Translations under genes and position numbers: made by a program | The notes under the pieces: model-generated | Seen by the model: only the letters and a program-made list of their open reading frames with translations | What the model was told of the DNA's origin: nothing | Database searches by the model: none | Shown here: in pieces, positions 1-29,700 of the stretch | Position numbering within the stretch: position 1 is the stretch's first letter | How the letters are laid out: every line of letters begins with the position of its first letter | DNA from: Molossus alvarezi | Taxonomy: Eukaryota > Chordata > Mammalia > Chiroptera > Molossidae | DNA: 64,000 bases | Direction: 5' to 3' | Assembly (NCBI GenBank): GCA_037176705.1 | Contig: CM073886.1 | Location: 10,500,501 to 10,564,500, forward strand

Positions 1-720
1 ATGGCCCCAAACCGGGTCCCTGAAAAATGGGGCTTATTAGTTGGAAAGGGACTGTTAGGGGCCAGTGGATCTACAGCAGGGGCTGTATTTGGTGCATCAC
101 TCTGATGCAAAGTCTAAAAGATGGAAAATGTCCACCATCCACTGGTAGTGAGGAAAACAGGCTGCTCTCCATGGGGTGCACGGTCAATGGGCAAGGGTCA
201 CCGTGACATGAAATGGGGAGGCATGGGGGTGTGAAAAAAGAGTAGAAGAGGGAGTGAAAAAGCTACAAGTAACTCAGCAATTCCAGAACCAAGGGTCCAG
301 AACTCAAGACAAGAAGACATGAAGTCTTGGAGGTGGTTTAGAGAACACAGTCAAGCCTCCAGAAGCCACTCCCTTCCCTCTCCATCTTCCCAGTAAACAG
401 GCAATTGCTGTGTCTGGCACACAACAGACATCCAGCAAATACCTGTTGAATGGATATTAATTCAGAGACCTCCAGCACTGCCACTGCCATGTCCATCTAG
501 TCTTGCTATAACACATCACCCACTATCAGTGGGTTCTTCTCAAGAGCTAGCTTAAGTCCCTTCTGCTACAAAACCAGGCCATTCAGTTCTGCTTTATAGA
601 GATGGAAATGACGGAGCCCCGATTCCACAGTACCTGCCCACCCTTAGATCCTGAGGAGGCAGGAAAAGGGGGCAGTGGGTGGTTGTGCCTCAAGGTTGGC
701 TGGGAAGAGTTGTCTGTCAC
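1..720 (-). other. CDIPT: CDIPT intron 2 (partial)
   Basis: Non-coding sequence between the exon 2 donor and the left edge. I see no further CDIPT exon and no clear repeat here. Confidence 0.7.
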
Positions 721-855
721 CTTGATTAAGGATTCGAGCAGCGTGTCCATCGAAAGCGTCCAGAAGCCCGCTGAGCAGGTAGAAGGAGGAGGCCGTGAGG
801 GGGCAGCAGGGCATGAAGTAGAAAGAAATGAAGGCGAAGACAATCCGGGCATAAC
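721..855 (-). CDS. CDIPT: CDIPT coding exon 2
   Basis: 135 bases, phase 1 to phase 1. Encodes the first membrane segment (GYARIVFAFISFYF) and the DGHAAR part of the catalytic signature. The ORF running on past 721 is intron. Confidence 0.93.
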
Positions 856-992
856 CTTGGGATGAGAAGGGGGAGACAGACGGGGCGGGATCAGGAAGGC
901 TGCCCAAGGCCTCTCTCCCGTTCCGCCCGGAGCCGCGGGCAGCACTCACCAATTAGGTTAGGTACAAACAGGAAGATGTTTTCGCTGGGCAT
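721..992 (-). CDS. CDIPT: CDIPT (phosphatidylinositol synthase), 5' part only: coding exons 1 and 2
   Basis: CDIPT joins CDP-diacylglycerol and myo-inositol to make phosphatidylinositol in ER membranes. Exon 1 coding part is 992..950 (starts MPSENIFLFVPNLI, ends in phase 1 at a GTGAGT donor). Exon 2 is 855..721 (AG acceptor, GTGACA donor), beginning GYARIVFAFISFYFMPCC. Exon 2 carries the start of the CDP-alcohol phosphotransferase signature, DGHAAR; the later G and D residues of that motif lie in exon 3, which is outside the window to the left. About 59 of the roughly 213 residues usual for the family are present. The ATG sits at the edge of a CpG-rich region, as expected for a housekeeping gene. 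The adjacent minus-strand gene SEZ6L2 reproduces the mammalian gene order. No break is seen in the part present. Confidence 0.93.
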
Positions 993-1700
993 CGCGACGA
1001 CTCCCTGGCCGCCCCGGGCCGGATCCGGAGCTGCCAGTTCTGTCTCAGCCCCGCCGCGCGGCCCCACCCTTGGGCCCAGCGCACCGGCCGCGCCAACTGC
1101 GCGCAGACCCCGCTACCCTTGCTCGGCCCCAGATGCTAAAACTCGCTGCGAGCCGGAGCTTGGGCCGCCCCAGCTGATTGCAAGGCGCGGGGGACGCGCA
1201 CACTCCGCCCTTCCTATGGGCAGGCCCTCGCCTCCGCCCTCCCGGCAAGCGCTGCAGCCTCTAGCTGCGGTCCCTCCTGCTCCACTTGCGCTCAGCTTCC
1301 GAGAACCTACTCTTCTGCGCTCTTACTTCCAAAATAGGAGGGAGGAAAAAGAGGCTTTAAAAAAATGGCTGCGGCTCCTTTAAGACCTGCCCGCTTCCTT
1401 TTCCTTTTCCTCTCCCCGCCCCTTTCCATCGGCTGGTGCCAAAGTACAGAGGGAGGGGAGGGGGCAAAGAAGCATCGACTCCGAGGGAAGGAAGAAACGG
1501 AAAAGGAAAGGTCCAAAGAGTAGGAGACCTGGATAAATATCTCTACTTTGTTTTATGAGGAGGGTGTGACTACATGGAGACAAAGATAAGGAGAAAAAGT
1601 TCCGCCCTCCGGAGTCTTTACGTCCCCAGCAGGCACGGTTATTTAGTTCAGTCCAGATGGTTTTCTTCCCCGCCCCCTCTCTCCCAGGCCTCATTGGCTC
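880..1700. promoter_or_regulatory. CDIPT: CpG-rich promoter region of CDIPT
   Basis: High CpG density over about 890-1280 surrounds the CDIPT ATG (992), with a further GC-rich flank to about 1700. An inverted CCAAT box (ATTGG) is at about 1693. A TATA-less CpG promoter firing leftward fits a housekeeping gene. A divergent antisense RNA starts at this promoter in human, but nothing here proves one in this species. Confidence 0.6.
950..992 (-). CDS. CDIPT: CDIPT coding exon 1
   Basis: Encodes the first 14 residues plus one base of the next codon; the donor after ATTG is GTGAGTGC. It is the cytosolic N-terminus before the first membrane helix. Confidence 0.92.
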
Positions 1701-1749
1701 TCGCCGGCTCCACGCTATGAGACGACGGCTAGAGAGGCTGAAGGGAGGT

Positions 1750-4100
1750 CTTGCGCGAGGTTGCTTCTTGCGTGCCTCTAGTGGTAGGAGAGTTAGATTC
1801 CAGGCTCCACCCTAAGTGGTGTTCCCAAGTTTCTCCAGCCTCGGGCTCCGGGGTCACTGCCCCCAAACAGGGACCTGGAGGTGGGTGGAGAAGCCGGAGG
1901 AACGAGTGTGACTTGCCCCCCACCCGGCCTTTGTTCTAGAACCCCTAATCTCCTGGCAACCGGACTGCGGAACCTCCGCGGCACTAAGGGTTGTATAGCA
2001 ACGGGCAGCGACGCCTCCCGGAGTTCCCATCTCCTACCTTCCTCCCCACTCCAACTCCCCGTCCCCAGCCACCTAGAATAGGGGCTTCTTAAACCTCCCC
2101 GTCTTCCCTCCTGTCGAGTAGCCCAAGATTTCAACCCATCAGCCAGGTCGGGGGCGGCAAGTTGGCTGCCTTGTCTTGGGAAGGGCTTTTGGGTGGGAAG
2201 GAAAGAGGGACCCCCAGGGCGAAGCGGGGGATCGTTGTGGAACTTCCTACCCCAGGAAGATTTAAAGCAACGATTTTTTTCTCTTTTTTTTTCACCCCTC
2301 ACCCCCACCCCTTCGGGAGAGAACTGAGACAGGATGGTTTATCCGTTTAAATCTGGGCTTGGGGAAGGGTGCTGGGAAGGGTTTGGGGGAAGTGAGCTGG
2401 TTTCTCAACCTAACAAACGCTACAACTGTTCCCAGGGGGATGGAATCCACTCATACCAGGAATAAGGAGAAAAAGGGCAGCAGGCTGTCCCAAGCTGCAA
2501 CATCCTTGAGTGGAAGTTCGGTGAGCATTGGAGGGGAGTTCTCGAGGTGGGGGGTGAACTGAAGTAGAGAGCACCCAGGCTAAGGGCTCTGAGACCTCTC
2601 CCACCAGACTCTATCCCATAGCCCCCAGCACTAGGCCCCGAGGCCCCCAAAGACTACCCTCCACTTACTTACAGGGCCTTCTAGGCCAAATCTCAAGGCC
2701 CAACCTTCCAATACCCAACTCCTTAAATGCAGGGCCCCCAGTCTGGAAGCCCCCAGACCCAGTACTCCCATGTAGGAACTCCCCGGCTGAGCCCTTCTGA
2801 CTTTCCCTTTATCAGAAGGCTTCATTATCCCGTTCTGAGGAATTCCTGGCTCGGATCAGCACAGAACTCACCGATGAGGCCTTGTTTATTGCTGGTTACC
2901 ACATGAGCCCTGTGCCCACCAAGGAAAAACAGACACAGGAACAAGGAACTCAGTTATCCAAACACGGTGATCCCCCCACTTCAGGACCACTGGGTGCACT
3001 CTCCCATTACTCTAGTTCCAGTTCCTGACTCCCTCCCAACCATAACTGACTTCTCCAGGAATCTGTGCCCATCTCCCCATCTCACAGCCAGACTATCCCT
3101 ACCCACTAACCCAGTACCCACTCCTCACTGCTAGTTAGGAATCACCCCCGCCCATTCCTCCCTAGCCACTTCTCTTTCTGGGTATGTAATTAGGGGATAG
3201 TAATTTCTCTGACTGGGACCTCCATTTCCAGAGCTCGTCACCAAGACCCAAGGCACCGACACCTGGTGAGTGAGGCTGCAAGGGAGATGCCCCTTGTCCT
3301 GGGAGAAAGATGAGCCTGTAAAGGGAGAGAGCAAGGGTTGGACAACATCCCAGCAGGATAGGGGGATTTTTAAGCCATGTAGTCCTATTCTATTCTGCTC
3401 TGACCCTCAAATTCAGAGTTCTCATCCGTCTCCTGTCCCTTCTACCATCTCTAGCTCTGATAAAAACTGTACCTGCACCAAGGCATACCTTCTGCCATCC
3501 CCTCATGACAAGGTATGTACAGGGTCCATTAACCAAACACTTAGAGTTTGCATGATATGTCAGTTCCTGTTTTAGGAATTTAGGACACGGAAAGGAATGA
3601 TACAGTTTTTGCTCTTGTAGAGTTCACAGTTTCGTGTGGGGCCAGTCAAGTATATAGCCAATTACAATATAATATGGGCAAGTACCCATAACAGAAATGG
3701 AAACAGCAAGAAAAGTGCTTATCCCAGTCTCTGGTTGGGACAGAAACAAAAGGACTCATAGAGCTTCCTGGAGGAAGTGACACCTACAGGAAGAACTTTC
3801 TACGGGGATAAAACGGGTTATAACGTAGGGGTATTGCAAGTGGCAGGCTTGTGTTAGCAAAGGCACAGAGGTGAGTCTCAGTAGAGTGAGTGTGAGTATG
3901 TGTGTGTGTTCTTAGGGCAGGGGAGAAAGTGGGCCCAGAGCAGTTGAACTGCTGGAGTATGCAGGCAAGGTAGCCAGGGGCTAAATCAAGAGACCTTTGT
4001 AGCCACGGACTAATGAAGACACCTTATTAAGACCCTATGTGTGCCTTAAGATCCATAGATGTTTTCCTAGCTGAGGAGTCATTGAAGAGTTTTGAGCAAG
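1750..4100. other. Intergenic region between CDIPT and SEZ6L2 (left part)
   Basis: No exon-like coding sequence is recognised. 1750-2300 is still GC-rich. About 3570-4100 looks like a degraded ancient repeat that continues at 4367-4525 beyond a SINE. Several ORFs of 60-170 codons are open only because of base composition and have no recognisable homology. Confidence 0.5.
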
Positions 4101-4116
4101 AGAGGTTGGAATTTTT

Positions 4117-4350
4117 TTTTTTTTAATCCTCCCCTGAGGACATTTTTGTATTTATCTTCAGATAGAGCGGGAGGGAGAGAGGGAGAAACATCGATGTGAG
4201 AGAGACACATCAACTGGTTGCCACCCACACGACCCCAACCAGGGCCGGGGACAAACTGTATCCGAGGTAGTGCCCTTAGTGGGAACAGAATGCGGGACTC
4301 TCTGGTCCATGGGCCAACACTCTAACTGCTGAGCCAAACCGGCCAGGGCA
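4117..4350 (-). mobile_element. Ves-type bat SINE, full length, with 16-bp TSD
   Basis: Reads in reverse from a T tract to GCCAAACCGGCCAGGGC. Flanked by perfect direct repeats AGAGGTTGGAATTTTT at 4101-4116 and 4351-4366. Confidence 0.92.
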
Positions 4351-5269
4351 AGAGGTTGGAATTTTTGATTGGTCATTCTGGTGGTCAGTGGGGAGAGTGA
4401 ACTGGAAAGGGGAGAGACAAGAGTCAGGGAGGCCAGTTAGAAATTATTCCAAGAGACTAAGCTAAAGATGATTAGGTCCTGAATTGTCACAGTGATAATA
4501 GAGATGAAAACAGGGGCAGATATAAAAAATAAAGACCAACCCAAAGCAATCTATATATTCAGTGCAATCTCTATCAAAATACTAATGGTATTTTTCACAG
4601 AACTAGAACAAATAATCCTAAAATTTATATGGAACAACAAAAGACCCCAAATAACCACAGCAATCTTGAGAAAGAACAGAGGTATCGTGCTACCTGATAA
4701 CAAACTATACTACAAGGCTATAGTAATCAAAGTGGCATGGTACGGACATAAAACAGACACATAGATCAATGAAACAGAATAGAGAGCCCAGAAATAAACC
4801 CATGCCTGTATGGTTAATTAATCTATGACAAAGGAGGCAAGAAATTACAATGAATGGAGTTGGGAAAACTGGACAGATACACGCAAATAAATGAAACTAG
4901 GCCACCTTCTTACATCACACACAAGAATAAACTCAAAATGGATTAAGGACTTAAATATTAATACCTGAAACCATAAAGCCTCCTAGAAGAAAACATAGGC
5001 AGCAAACTCTTTGATGTTGCTTTTAGTAATATTTGTTTTGGATATATCTCCTCAGGCAAGGGGAACAAACAAAAAATAAACCAATGGGACTACATCAAAC
5101 TAAATGGTTTTGCATAGCAAAAGAAACTATCAACAAATCAAAAATACAAACCTACCTAATGGGAGAAGATATTCACTAATGACATATCCAATAAGGGATT
5201 AATGTCTAAAATTTATAGTTCATCCAAGTTAACACCAATTAAAACAATCCAATTAAAAAGTGAGCAGAG

Positions 5270-5501
5270 CCCTGGCCGGTTTGGCTCAGTGGTTAGAGCA
5301 TTGGCCTGTGGTCCAGAGAGACCCGGGTTCGGTTCCCACTAAGGGCACGTACCTCGGTTGCAGTTTGTCCCAGGCCCTCTTTGGGTGATGCGGGTGGCAA
5401 CCACTCGATGTGTCTCTTTCACGTTGATGTTTCTCTCTCTCTCCCTCCCACTCTTATCTGAACAAAAAATGGAAAAATGTCCTCAGGTGAGGATTAAAAA
5501 A
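5270..5501 (+). mobile_element. Ves-type SINE inside L1, with 14-bp TSD
   Basis: Starts CCCTGGCCGGTTTGGCTCAG and ends with TCCTCAGGTGAGGATTAAAA. Flanked by AAAAGTGAGCAGAG at 5256-5269 and 5502-5515. Confidence 0.92.
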
Positions 5502-5747
5502 AAAAGTGAGCAGAGGACCCCAATGGGATATACAAATGGACATATGAAAAGATGCTTAAAGTCACTAATAATCAGAGAAATGCAAATTAAAATTACATAC
5601 CACCTCACACTTGTCATAGTGGCTATCATCAGTAAATCAACAAATGAGTGTTGGCCAGGATGTATACACTGTTGATGGGAACACAGATTGGTTCAGACAC
5701 TGGAAAACAGTATGAAAGTTCCTTAAAAAATTAAAAATAGAACTACC

Positions 5748-5982
5748 ACCCTGGTCGGTTTGGCTCAGGGTTAGAGTGTCAGTCCACAGACCAATGAGTC
5801 ACAGGTTCTATTCCGGTCAAGGGCACGTACCTTGGTTGCAGCTTGGTCCCCGGCCCTGGTCGGGGTTGTGTGGGAGGCAACCAGTCAATGTGTCCCTCTC
5901 ATGTCGATGTTTCTCTTTTCCTCTCTCACACTCTATCTGAAGATAAATAGAAAAATATCCTCAGATGAGGATTTAAAAAAAA
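5748..5982 (+). mobile_element. Ves-type SINE inside L1, with 15-bp TSD
   Basis: Flanked by AAAAATAGAACTACC at 5733-5747 and 5983-5997. It splits the L1 sequence that continues as TTATGACCCAGCAATTCCAC. Confidence 0.92.
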
Positions 5983-6764
5983 AAAAATAGAACTACCTTA
6001 TGACCCAGCAATTCCACTCTGGGTATTTATACAAAGAAATAAACAACACTAACACTAATTCAGAAAGATATATGCATCCCTGTGTTCATCACAGCATTAT
6101 TTACAATAGCCAAGATATGGAAGCAACTTAAATGTCCATCAATAGACGACTGGATAAAGAAGATGTGGTACATATGCAATGCAATGAAATGTTATTTGGT
6201 CATAAAAACAAATGAAATCTTACCATTTGCAACAACATGGGTGGACCTAGAGGCTATTAAGCTAAGTGAAATAAGTCAGAAAAAGGCAACTACCATATGG
6301 CTTCACTTATATGTGGAACCTAAAGAACAAAATAAATGAACAAACAAAACAGAAACAGACTCACAGATACAGAGAACAAACTGAGGGTTGCCAGATGGGA
6401 GGGGACTTGGGAGGCTGGGTGAATAAGGTGGATTAAGAAGTACAAATTGGTAGTTACAAAATAGTCACAAGAATGTAAATAAAGTACAGCATAAGGAATA
6501 TAGTTAATAATGTAATAAGTATGTGTGGTGCCAGGTGGATACTAGACTTACAGGGGGACTACTTTGTAAAGTATATAACTATCTAACCACTATGCTATAC
6601 ACCTGAAACTAATATAAATATCAAATATCAACTGTAATTGAAAAAAGAAATAAAGATCAGGAAGATTGAGTTTGGCAATTGATTAGAAATGTTAGCGGGG
6701 AAAATGCAGGAATCAGATGACTGCCGGGTTTCTGACTTTGGTAACCTAGGTCTGGTGATGTCAT

Positions 6765-6950
6765 GTTTCTGTTCAGAACTCTACAAAAAGTCCTGCAATG
6801 CCTTATAAGGCCCTACATGATTTCTCTCCTCTCCCACCCCATTGTCTCTCTGACCTCATTGCCTAGAACTGCTCCCTGGTTTACCCCACTCTGTCACGCC
6901 AGCCTTCTCATTCCTCCTGGAGCATGGAAGTCATCCTTCCACCTTTGAAC
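6765..6950 (+). repeat. L2-like LINE fragment
   Basis: Pattern AAGGCCCTACATGATTTCTC followed by CTCATTGCC resembles the L2 3' region. Divergent; recognised by eye only. Confidence 0.5.
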
Positions 6951-8960
6951 AGAGTGGGCTTGAGGTTCTTATAGAAACTCCAGGTGGAAATACCCTGTAG
7001 ACAGTTGGCTTCAGACTCATTGGAGCTAGTCTTAACTAGTGGTAGAGATCTGAACTAGGAGGGAGGTGACATTTGAAGGGTGTGCAGTTGCCCTGGGCAG
7101 GGTGGGGCTGGTGTGCAGAGTAAGAAAGAAGAGAGCGCTGAGGATGGTGGCTTGGAGAACCTCCCCTTCTAAGAATGGGCAGAGGAGGAGAGAGGGGTTG
7201 ATGAAGAAGGCAAAAAAGAAACTGATAGTCACCAAATGTTTATTGAGTGTCTATTATGTGTCAGGTCCAACAGGCCATGGGAATAGTCATGTCTCTGACA
7301 GAGGCTGTTACTTCAAATGTTCATGACTAAGACCAGAGGCAAATACAGCTGACAACAAGCCACTGTTCTTGTCCTCAAGGAACTTTCTAGAGCCTTTGGG
7401 ACATTTGATCTCTCCCAATTGGGCTTTGGTGTTGGAAACAGATTGAAGTAGCAAAAAATCATTGGGCCTGCATAGTGCTTTTTACTTGATAGTTATTGCT
7501 ATTTACTTGATAGTTAGCCTTGTATAAGTTGCTTCCCCTATCCCCATATGTCAGATGAGAACCTTGGACATAGTGCCCTGTGAGGGCCCTACCTGCCCAT
7601 ATAGTAGTTTTTTTGTTTTGTTTTGTTTTTTTACTGCCTTGCCAAAGCAAGGCCACCAAAAAATTGGGTTGCCTCCCACACGACAAAAATGGGAGAGAGA
7701 GAGAACATGCCCATATAGTAGTTTACTTCTTCCCAAATGGTACTTAATTGAGGATTTCATCCTGAGCTAAATAATACTCCTCAGCCACCTGCTGGCCACC
7801 AGTAGTCCCAAGAGACTTTTGGAAGCTTACAGATCTTCAAATTGCCCCTTGAATTGTAGGGCATTGTAAGTGGTCAAAATGTTGGGTGGGGGAATGGATG
7901 AATAGATTGAGGAGGATAGGTAAGTGGGTGAGTGGATAAATGGATAAATGCACCGAATGTTTGAGAAGCATTTACTGTGTGCCAGCACTGCTCTAGGAGC
8001 TGGAATATGGAAGCGAGCCAAGTAGAGTGCCTGCCTTCAGGACATCTAAATGGGGGGTGAGTGACTAGATGGTAGAGAGATGGGGGGTGAGTAGATGAAT
8101 GAGGGATAGATGGATGGGCAGAGAGATGATGAGTGGAAAGATGGATGGATGGGTGGAGGAAGAACGGTGGGTGGATAGATGGGGAATGGTAGATGGATAA
8201 ATTAGACAGGTGGGGGTAGGGGTTAGATGGACAGGTGAAGAATGGAAGGGTAAAAAAATACATGAGCCTTGGGTCTAAAGAGTCAAAGGCTCTTTTTCTT
8301 TTCTAGGGTGCTTTGCCCAGCAGCTTGACATCTGGAGGATGATCCCAACCCTTTTTGGTGCAGCTCTTGGCCTCTCATGCCCTGCCCCATTCTGTCCCTC
8401 TAGAACATACCTCAAACCTCCTCTTTCACAACTCATTAATCACTTTGGTTTGTGGGGGAACTCCTGGTCATGAGCAGCATCACCCCTGAAGTCTCCAAAG
8501 TGTTCTGGACCATCATACACCTTTCCACTCTCAGCTGGCAAGGACACCACCAGAAATCCAAGGCTTTAATAAAGAGACAGAGATCTTTCCCTCCTTCCAA
8601 CCCAGGCAGTGCTCCAGTGTGACTTCTCTGGCATGAAGATGCAGGAGGAATGGCTTTTTTTGGTCAGATGTGCGGGCATATTGTTGGAATGGCATATTAT
8701 CGGAGTGGTTTTAGTTCAGAGTGTTATCTATCAACCTGCAGGCAGAGGGGAGCTTGTGGATCCCAGTCTAGCCTCCTAGCCAAACTTTAGCACCTTAAGG
8801 TCTAGGCCTGTGGCATCTGAGCAGGTCTACCCTTGCTTCTGAAGTACCACCTCTGCCACCAAAATCAATGCTGTGGTGTCCCCTCTGAGCTTTGGGTCTC
8901 ATGCCTTTGGGGACATATCACGGTCCATTACTAGCCAGAAGGTAGTTCAGTAGGCTTTGT
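6950..8960. other. Intergenic region without a recognised gene
   Basis: Contains the TGGA-rich repeat at 7875-8250 and weak MIR-like traces near 7226 and 7965. No coding exon recognised. Confidence 0.5.
7875..8250 (+). repeat. Degenerate TGGA/GATG simple-repeat region
   Basis: Two blocks (about 7880-7950 and 8050-8250) of imperfect ATGGATAGATGG-like units, separated by a MIR-like piece (CATTTACTGTGTGCCAGCAC, about 7968-7987). Confidence 0.75.
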
Positions 8961-9160
8961 GAAGTTTGAATCTACATTCCAGTCTGGCCACTATTGGAGC
9001 TTCTTGAGGAAGTCAGTTCACATCTCTGAGCCTGTTTCCTTATCTGAAAATGGGAATAACTGTCCTTACCTCACAGGGTCCTTGTGAGGGTTAAAAGCAA
9101 TGCATACAAAGTGCTTAGAACAGTGCCTGGCACAGAATAAGTGCCCCCAACTAAGACTAT
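8960..9160 (+). repeat. MIR SINE
   Basis: Carries the MIR core and 3' pattern: CTGTTTCCTTATCTGAAAAT, then CAGTGCCTGGCACAGAATAA. Confidence 0.75.
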
Positions 9161-9374
9161 TATCACGATCAATTTGCCTCATGTTCTCCTAAAATTTAAC
9201 TCCCTTTTGAGCATTTCAGTATCCTTTTGAAGATCCTAAATGTTTAATTGTATTTAAATATTAAATTTTAATTAAGTAAAGTTCAATTAATTTGGAGACC
9301 CTTAAGACAAACAGGCTATAGATTCCTTATAATGTTCAAAATTAAAAGGGCACTTACAGGACACAAAACAAGCT

Positions 9375-9627
9375 TTTTTTTTTTTTTTTTAATCCTCCCT
9401 CGACATTTTTCCATTTTTTGTTCAGACAGAGTGGGAGGGAGAAAGAGAAAGAGAGAGAGAGAGAAACATCAATGTGAAAGGGACACATCGAGTGGCTGCC
9501 ACCCGCACAACCAACCAGGGCCGGGGACAAACTGCAACTGAGGTACATGCCCTTAGCGGGAACCAAACCCCAGTCTCTCTGGACCGCAGGCCGACGCTCT
9601 AACCGCTGAGCCAAACCGGCCAGGGCC
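9375..9627 (-). mobile_element. Ves-type SINE
   Basis: Reverse copy from an 18-T tract at about 9374 to GCCAAACCGGCCAGGGCC at 9627. Only a short AAGCT repeat flanks it (9370-9374, 9628-9632). Confidence 0.88.
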
Positions 9628-9754
9628 AAGCTAATTTTTTATGACATGCTGCAGATATGGCCAATGCTTGGTAGACCCGTAACAGCAGATATACTGAAAT
9701 GCCAAAAAGATGGGTGGGCAGAGATAGTACATGTGTATGGATACAAACATTCTC

Positions 9755-9802
9755 AGGACCGCAGGCCGACGCTCTAACCGCTGAACCAAACCGGCCAGGG
9801 CC
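9755..9802 (-). mobile_element. Isolated Ves SINE head fragment (48 bp, no tail)
   Basis: Only the tRNA-derived 5' head is present in reverse (AGGACCGCAGGCCGACGCTC ... GGCCAGGGCC). The 3' part and poly(A) are missing. Confidence 0.85.
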
Positions 9803-10149
9803 AGACACTCTCAAAAGGGGTTAAACTGGTCATGAGACAAATTGACAGCTGTTTGTCTCCTGCCAAATAGTGAAGGAGGAGAGGGGGCTACTGTCAGCAC
9901 CTCCCGGCTAGAAGAGCCTAGAAACATCAAGCCTGGTGGAGAGAGAGCTGAGGCCCAGAGGGGGCTTGTCTCAGTTGGTCCTCCACAAAGGCTGACCCTA
10001 AAGCCAAGTTTTTTGACCCCTTGACATTGCCCTGAGACTAGTCTTACATCCCCCCCCCAAATTGTTCCCCTTTCCCCAGCTCTCTCCAGAGAGGCCATCA
10101 CCACTGTCACCAGTGCTCAGTGACCCACCTTCCCATACCCCACCAGCTC

Positions 10150-10679
10150 AGTTACAAATGGTGATTTTCTGTTTATTGCTCAAAACCAAAAAATCCAGAA
10201 GCAAAGGTGGAGAGAGATCATGGGTGAGATGGCAGGAGAGGCATAGGGGTCTTGTCCCAGCTATCCCCTTCATCCCTCTTTGGCCCTCTAAGGCCCAGGG
10301 GTTAGGCCGGGGCCAGAGCATCTGGGAAGGGCAGAGCCTTCATGGCCAAGGGAACAGCAGAGCTCTCAGGGGCAGTCCTTATGGGGTGCCCTTGGCGGGA
10401 GGGGTCCCGGGTGTTGTAGGGGAGCTGAGTTCCCACGCCAGGGTCCAAAAGCCAGTAGGGTGGGGTAGACCCCTTGTTTGGCAACTGAGAAGAGGAGGTT
10501 TTGGGTGGCAGGATGCTGGTTTATTTACTGTAGGGTCCCCAGGGCCATCAAAGCCCCCTTGTGGGACCAGGAGACTATTTACACAACAGGAAAGGAGCCC
10601 GAGACCAGGTCCTGTACTTCTCCTGCCCAGAATGAGGAAGGGAGGGGCATCTTGGGTCCTGCAGCCTTAGTCTTGGGGT
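10150..10679 (-). other. SEZ6L2: SEZ6L2 3' UTR
   Basis: Lies between the SEZ6L2 stop codon (10682-10680) and a minus-strand AATAAA at 10177-10172. The 202-codon plus-strand ORF across it is a composition shadow. Confidence 0.7.
10172..10177 (-). terminator. SEZ6L2: SEZ6L2 poly(A) signal AATAAA
   Basis: Canonical AATAAA about 0.5 kb after the stop codon. A second AATAAA-like site lies at about 10525-10520 and could give a shorter UTR. Confidence 0.65.
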
Positions 10680-28604
<17,925 letters not shown>

Positions 28605-29671
28605 TCACACTGATTTCTCTTCTCTGCGCTTCTCTTAAATAATCTAGCTGTCACCTTTCTTCCGTCTCCTTCTATCTTTCCCTTTAATTTTTTTCCTGCT
28701 AGCAGTTAGCAAGGAAGATAATTTCTCTACCCCTTGGGATGGAGGGGCAGAATTGGGCAAGGGGGGGTTGCCTGGAGCCCACCCCTCTTTGCTCAATCTT
28801 CCCTATTCTCTGCTCTGGGATCTGTGGGAGAGGGGGCGCGGCTCTGGCTGTAGGGGGTGGAGCCGAGAGGGCCAAAGGAGCTGGGCCTCCTGGGTTACTC
28901 TCTAGCTTGGGCGCCTGGGTCCACCAGGCTAGCTGGATCCTAAGGTGGGACCCAGCTGGGGAAAGGCAAGACAGCTTCAGGGGCTTGGGGTGGGGTCGAG
29001 GACCAGGAAGATCCCTACTGGGCTCTAGCGGGGCTTGGCGGAGAGGAGTGGGGGTTGCGGAACCTAGAGAGCCCAAGCTCGGGCACTAGAGCTGCGGGAG
29101 GGAGAAGCTGAGAAAGGTGTCGAGCCCACGTCAGATCCTGGGGACGGGCAAAGGGAGGGGCCTGAGATTTATTGGGGGGCGGGAGGGAGGAGGAGGAAGT
29201 GCAGATGGAGGAAGGAGGGACCATACGAGCCAGGGCCATAATCCTCACTCCCCGCGGCCCCTAGGGGAGGCAAAGGAAACTCTCTGGTCCCAGCAATAAT
29301 TACAGCCCCTCTCACCGCAGTTACAGCAACATCTGGAATCTGAATCTCCTCTTCCCAGGGTGCCCAGGGGCGGCACAGATGGGTTCGTGCTTGCTCAGCC
29401 TTCAGTGTGCCCCTGCCCATGTCCAGACCCCTCACTCCTCCTGCCATGAGACGTCTTCCTTTCTGCAGAAGCTCATGTGTAATGGGCTTTCCCCTCCTCT
29501 AGGAGAATGGCAAGTTTCCACGTTTTGGAGAAGTCTAAGGGATAACAATTTGGTATCTGGAGAGGAGAGACCCCTCCTCTTACATACAACCTGAGCCCGG
29601 CCAGCTGGCAGGGGGTTTCAACTTTGATTTTTTATTTCTGGTCTCTCTCATAACGCCTCTGAGGCGCTTTT

Positions 29672-29700
29672 TTCAGCACCACCAGCGCGCGGACAGCTCT
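29672..29700 (+). promoter_or_regulatory. Candidate RE1/NRSF (REST) site with expanded gap
   Basis: Left half-site TTCAGCACC (29672-29680) is perfect. Right half GGACAGCTCT (29691-29700) matches GGACAGCGCC at 8 of 10. The gap is 10 bases instead of the canonical 2, within the expanded-spacing class known for REST. It lies between two brain-expressed genes. Confidence 0.5.

Larger units (their letters stand above)
4536..6647 (+). mobile_element. L1 3' fragment (ORF2 C-terminal part and 3' UTR), interrupted by two SINEs
   Basis: A conceptual peptide at 4540-4764 matches the L1 ORF2 region after the RT ([20 protein letters not shown], typical of L1). The 5' end is truncated. Flanks near 4526-4538 and 6640-6655 share AAATAAAGA, a likely target-site duplication. 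Stops and frameshifts are frequent, so it is a dead copy. Two SINEs sit inside it. Confidence 0.88.

Noticed and set aside
862..1383. 173-codon ORF across the CDIPT start region
   Set aside because: Antisense to CDIPT exon 1 inside a CpG island; low-complexity Pro/Arg/Ala composition.
2640..2830. Possible CCCCCAGxCT-type tandem repeat
   Set aside because: Unit spacing too irregular to support by eye.
10062..10670. 202-codon plus-strand ORF
   Set aside because: It overlaps the SEZ6L2 3' UTR in antisense, has no recognisable domain and is explained by GC-rich composition.
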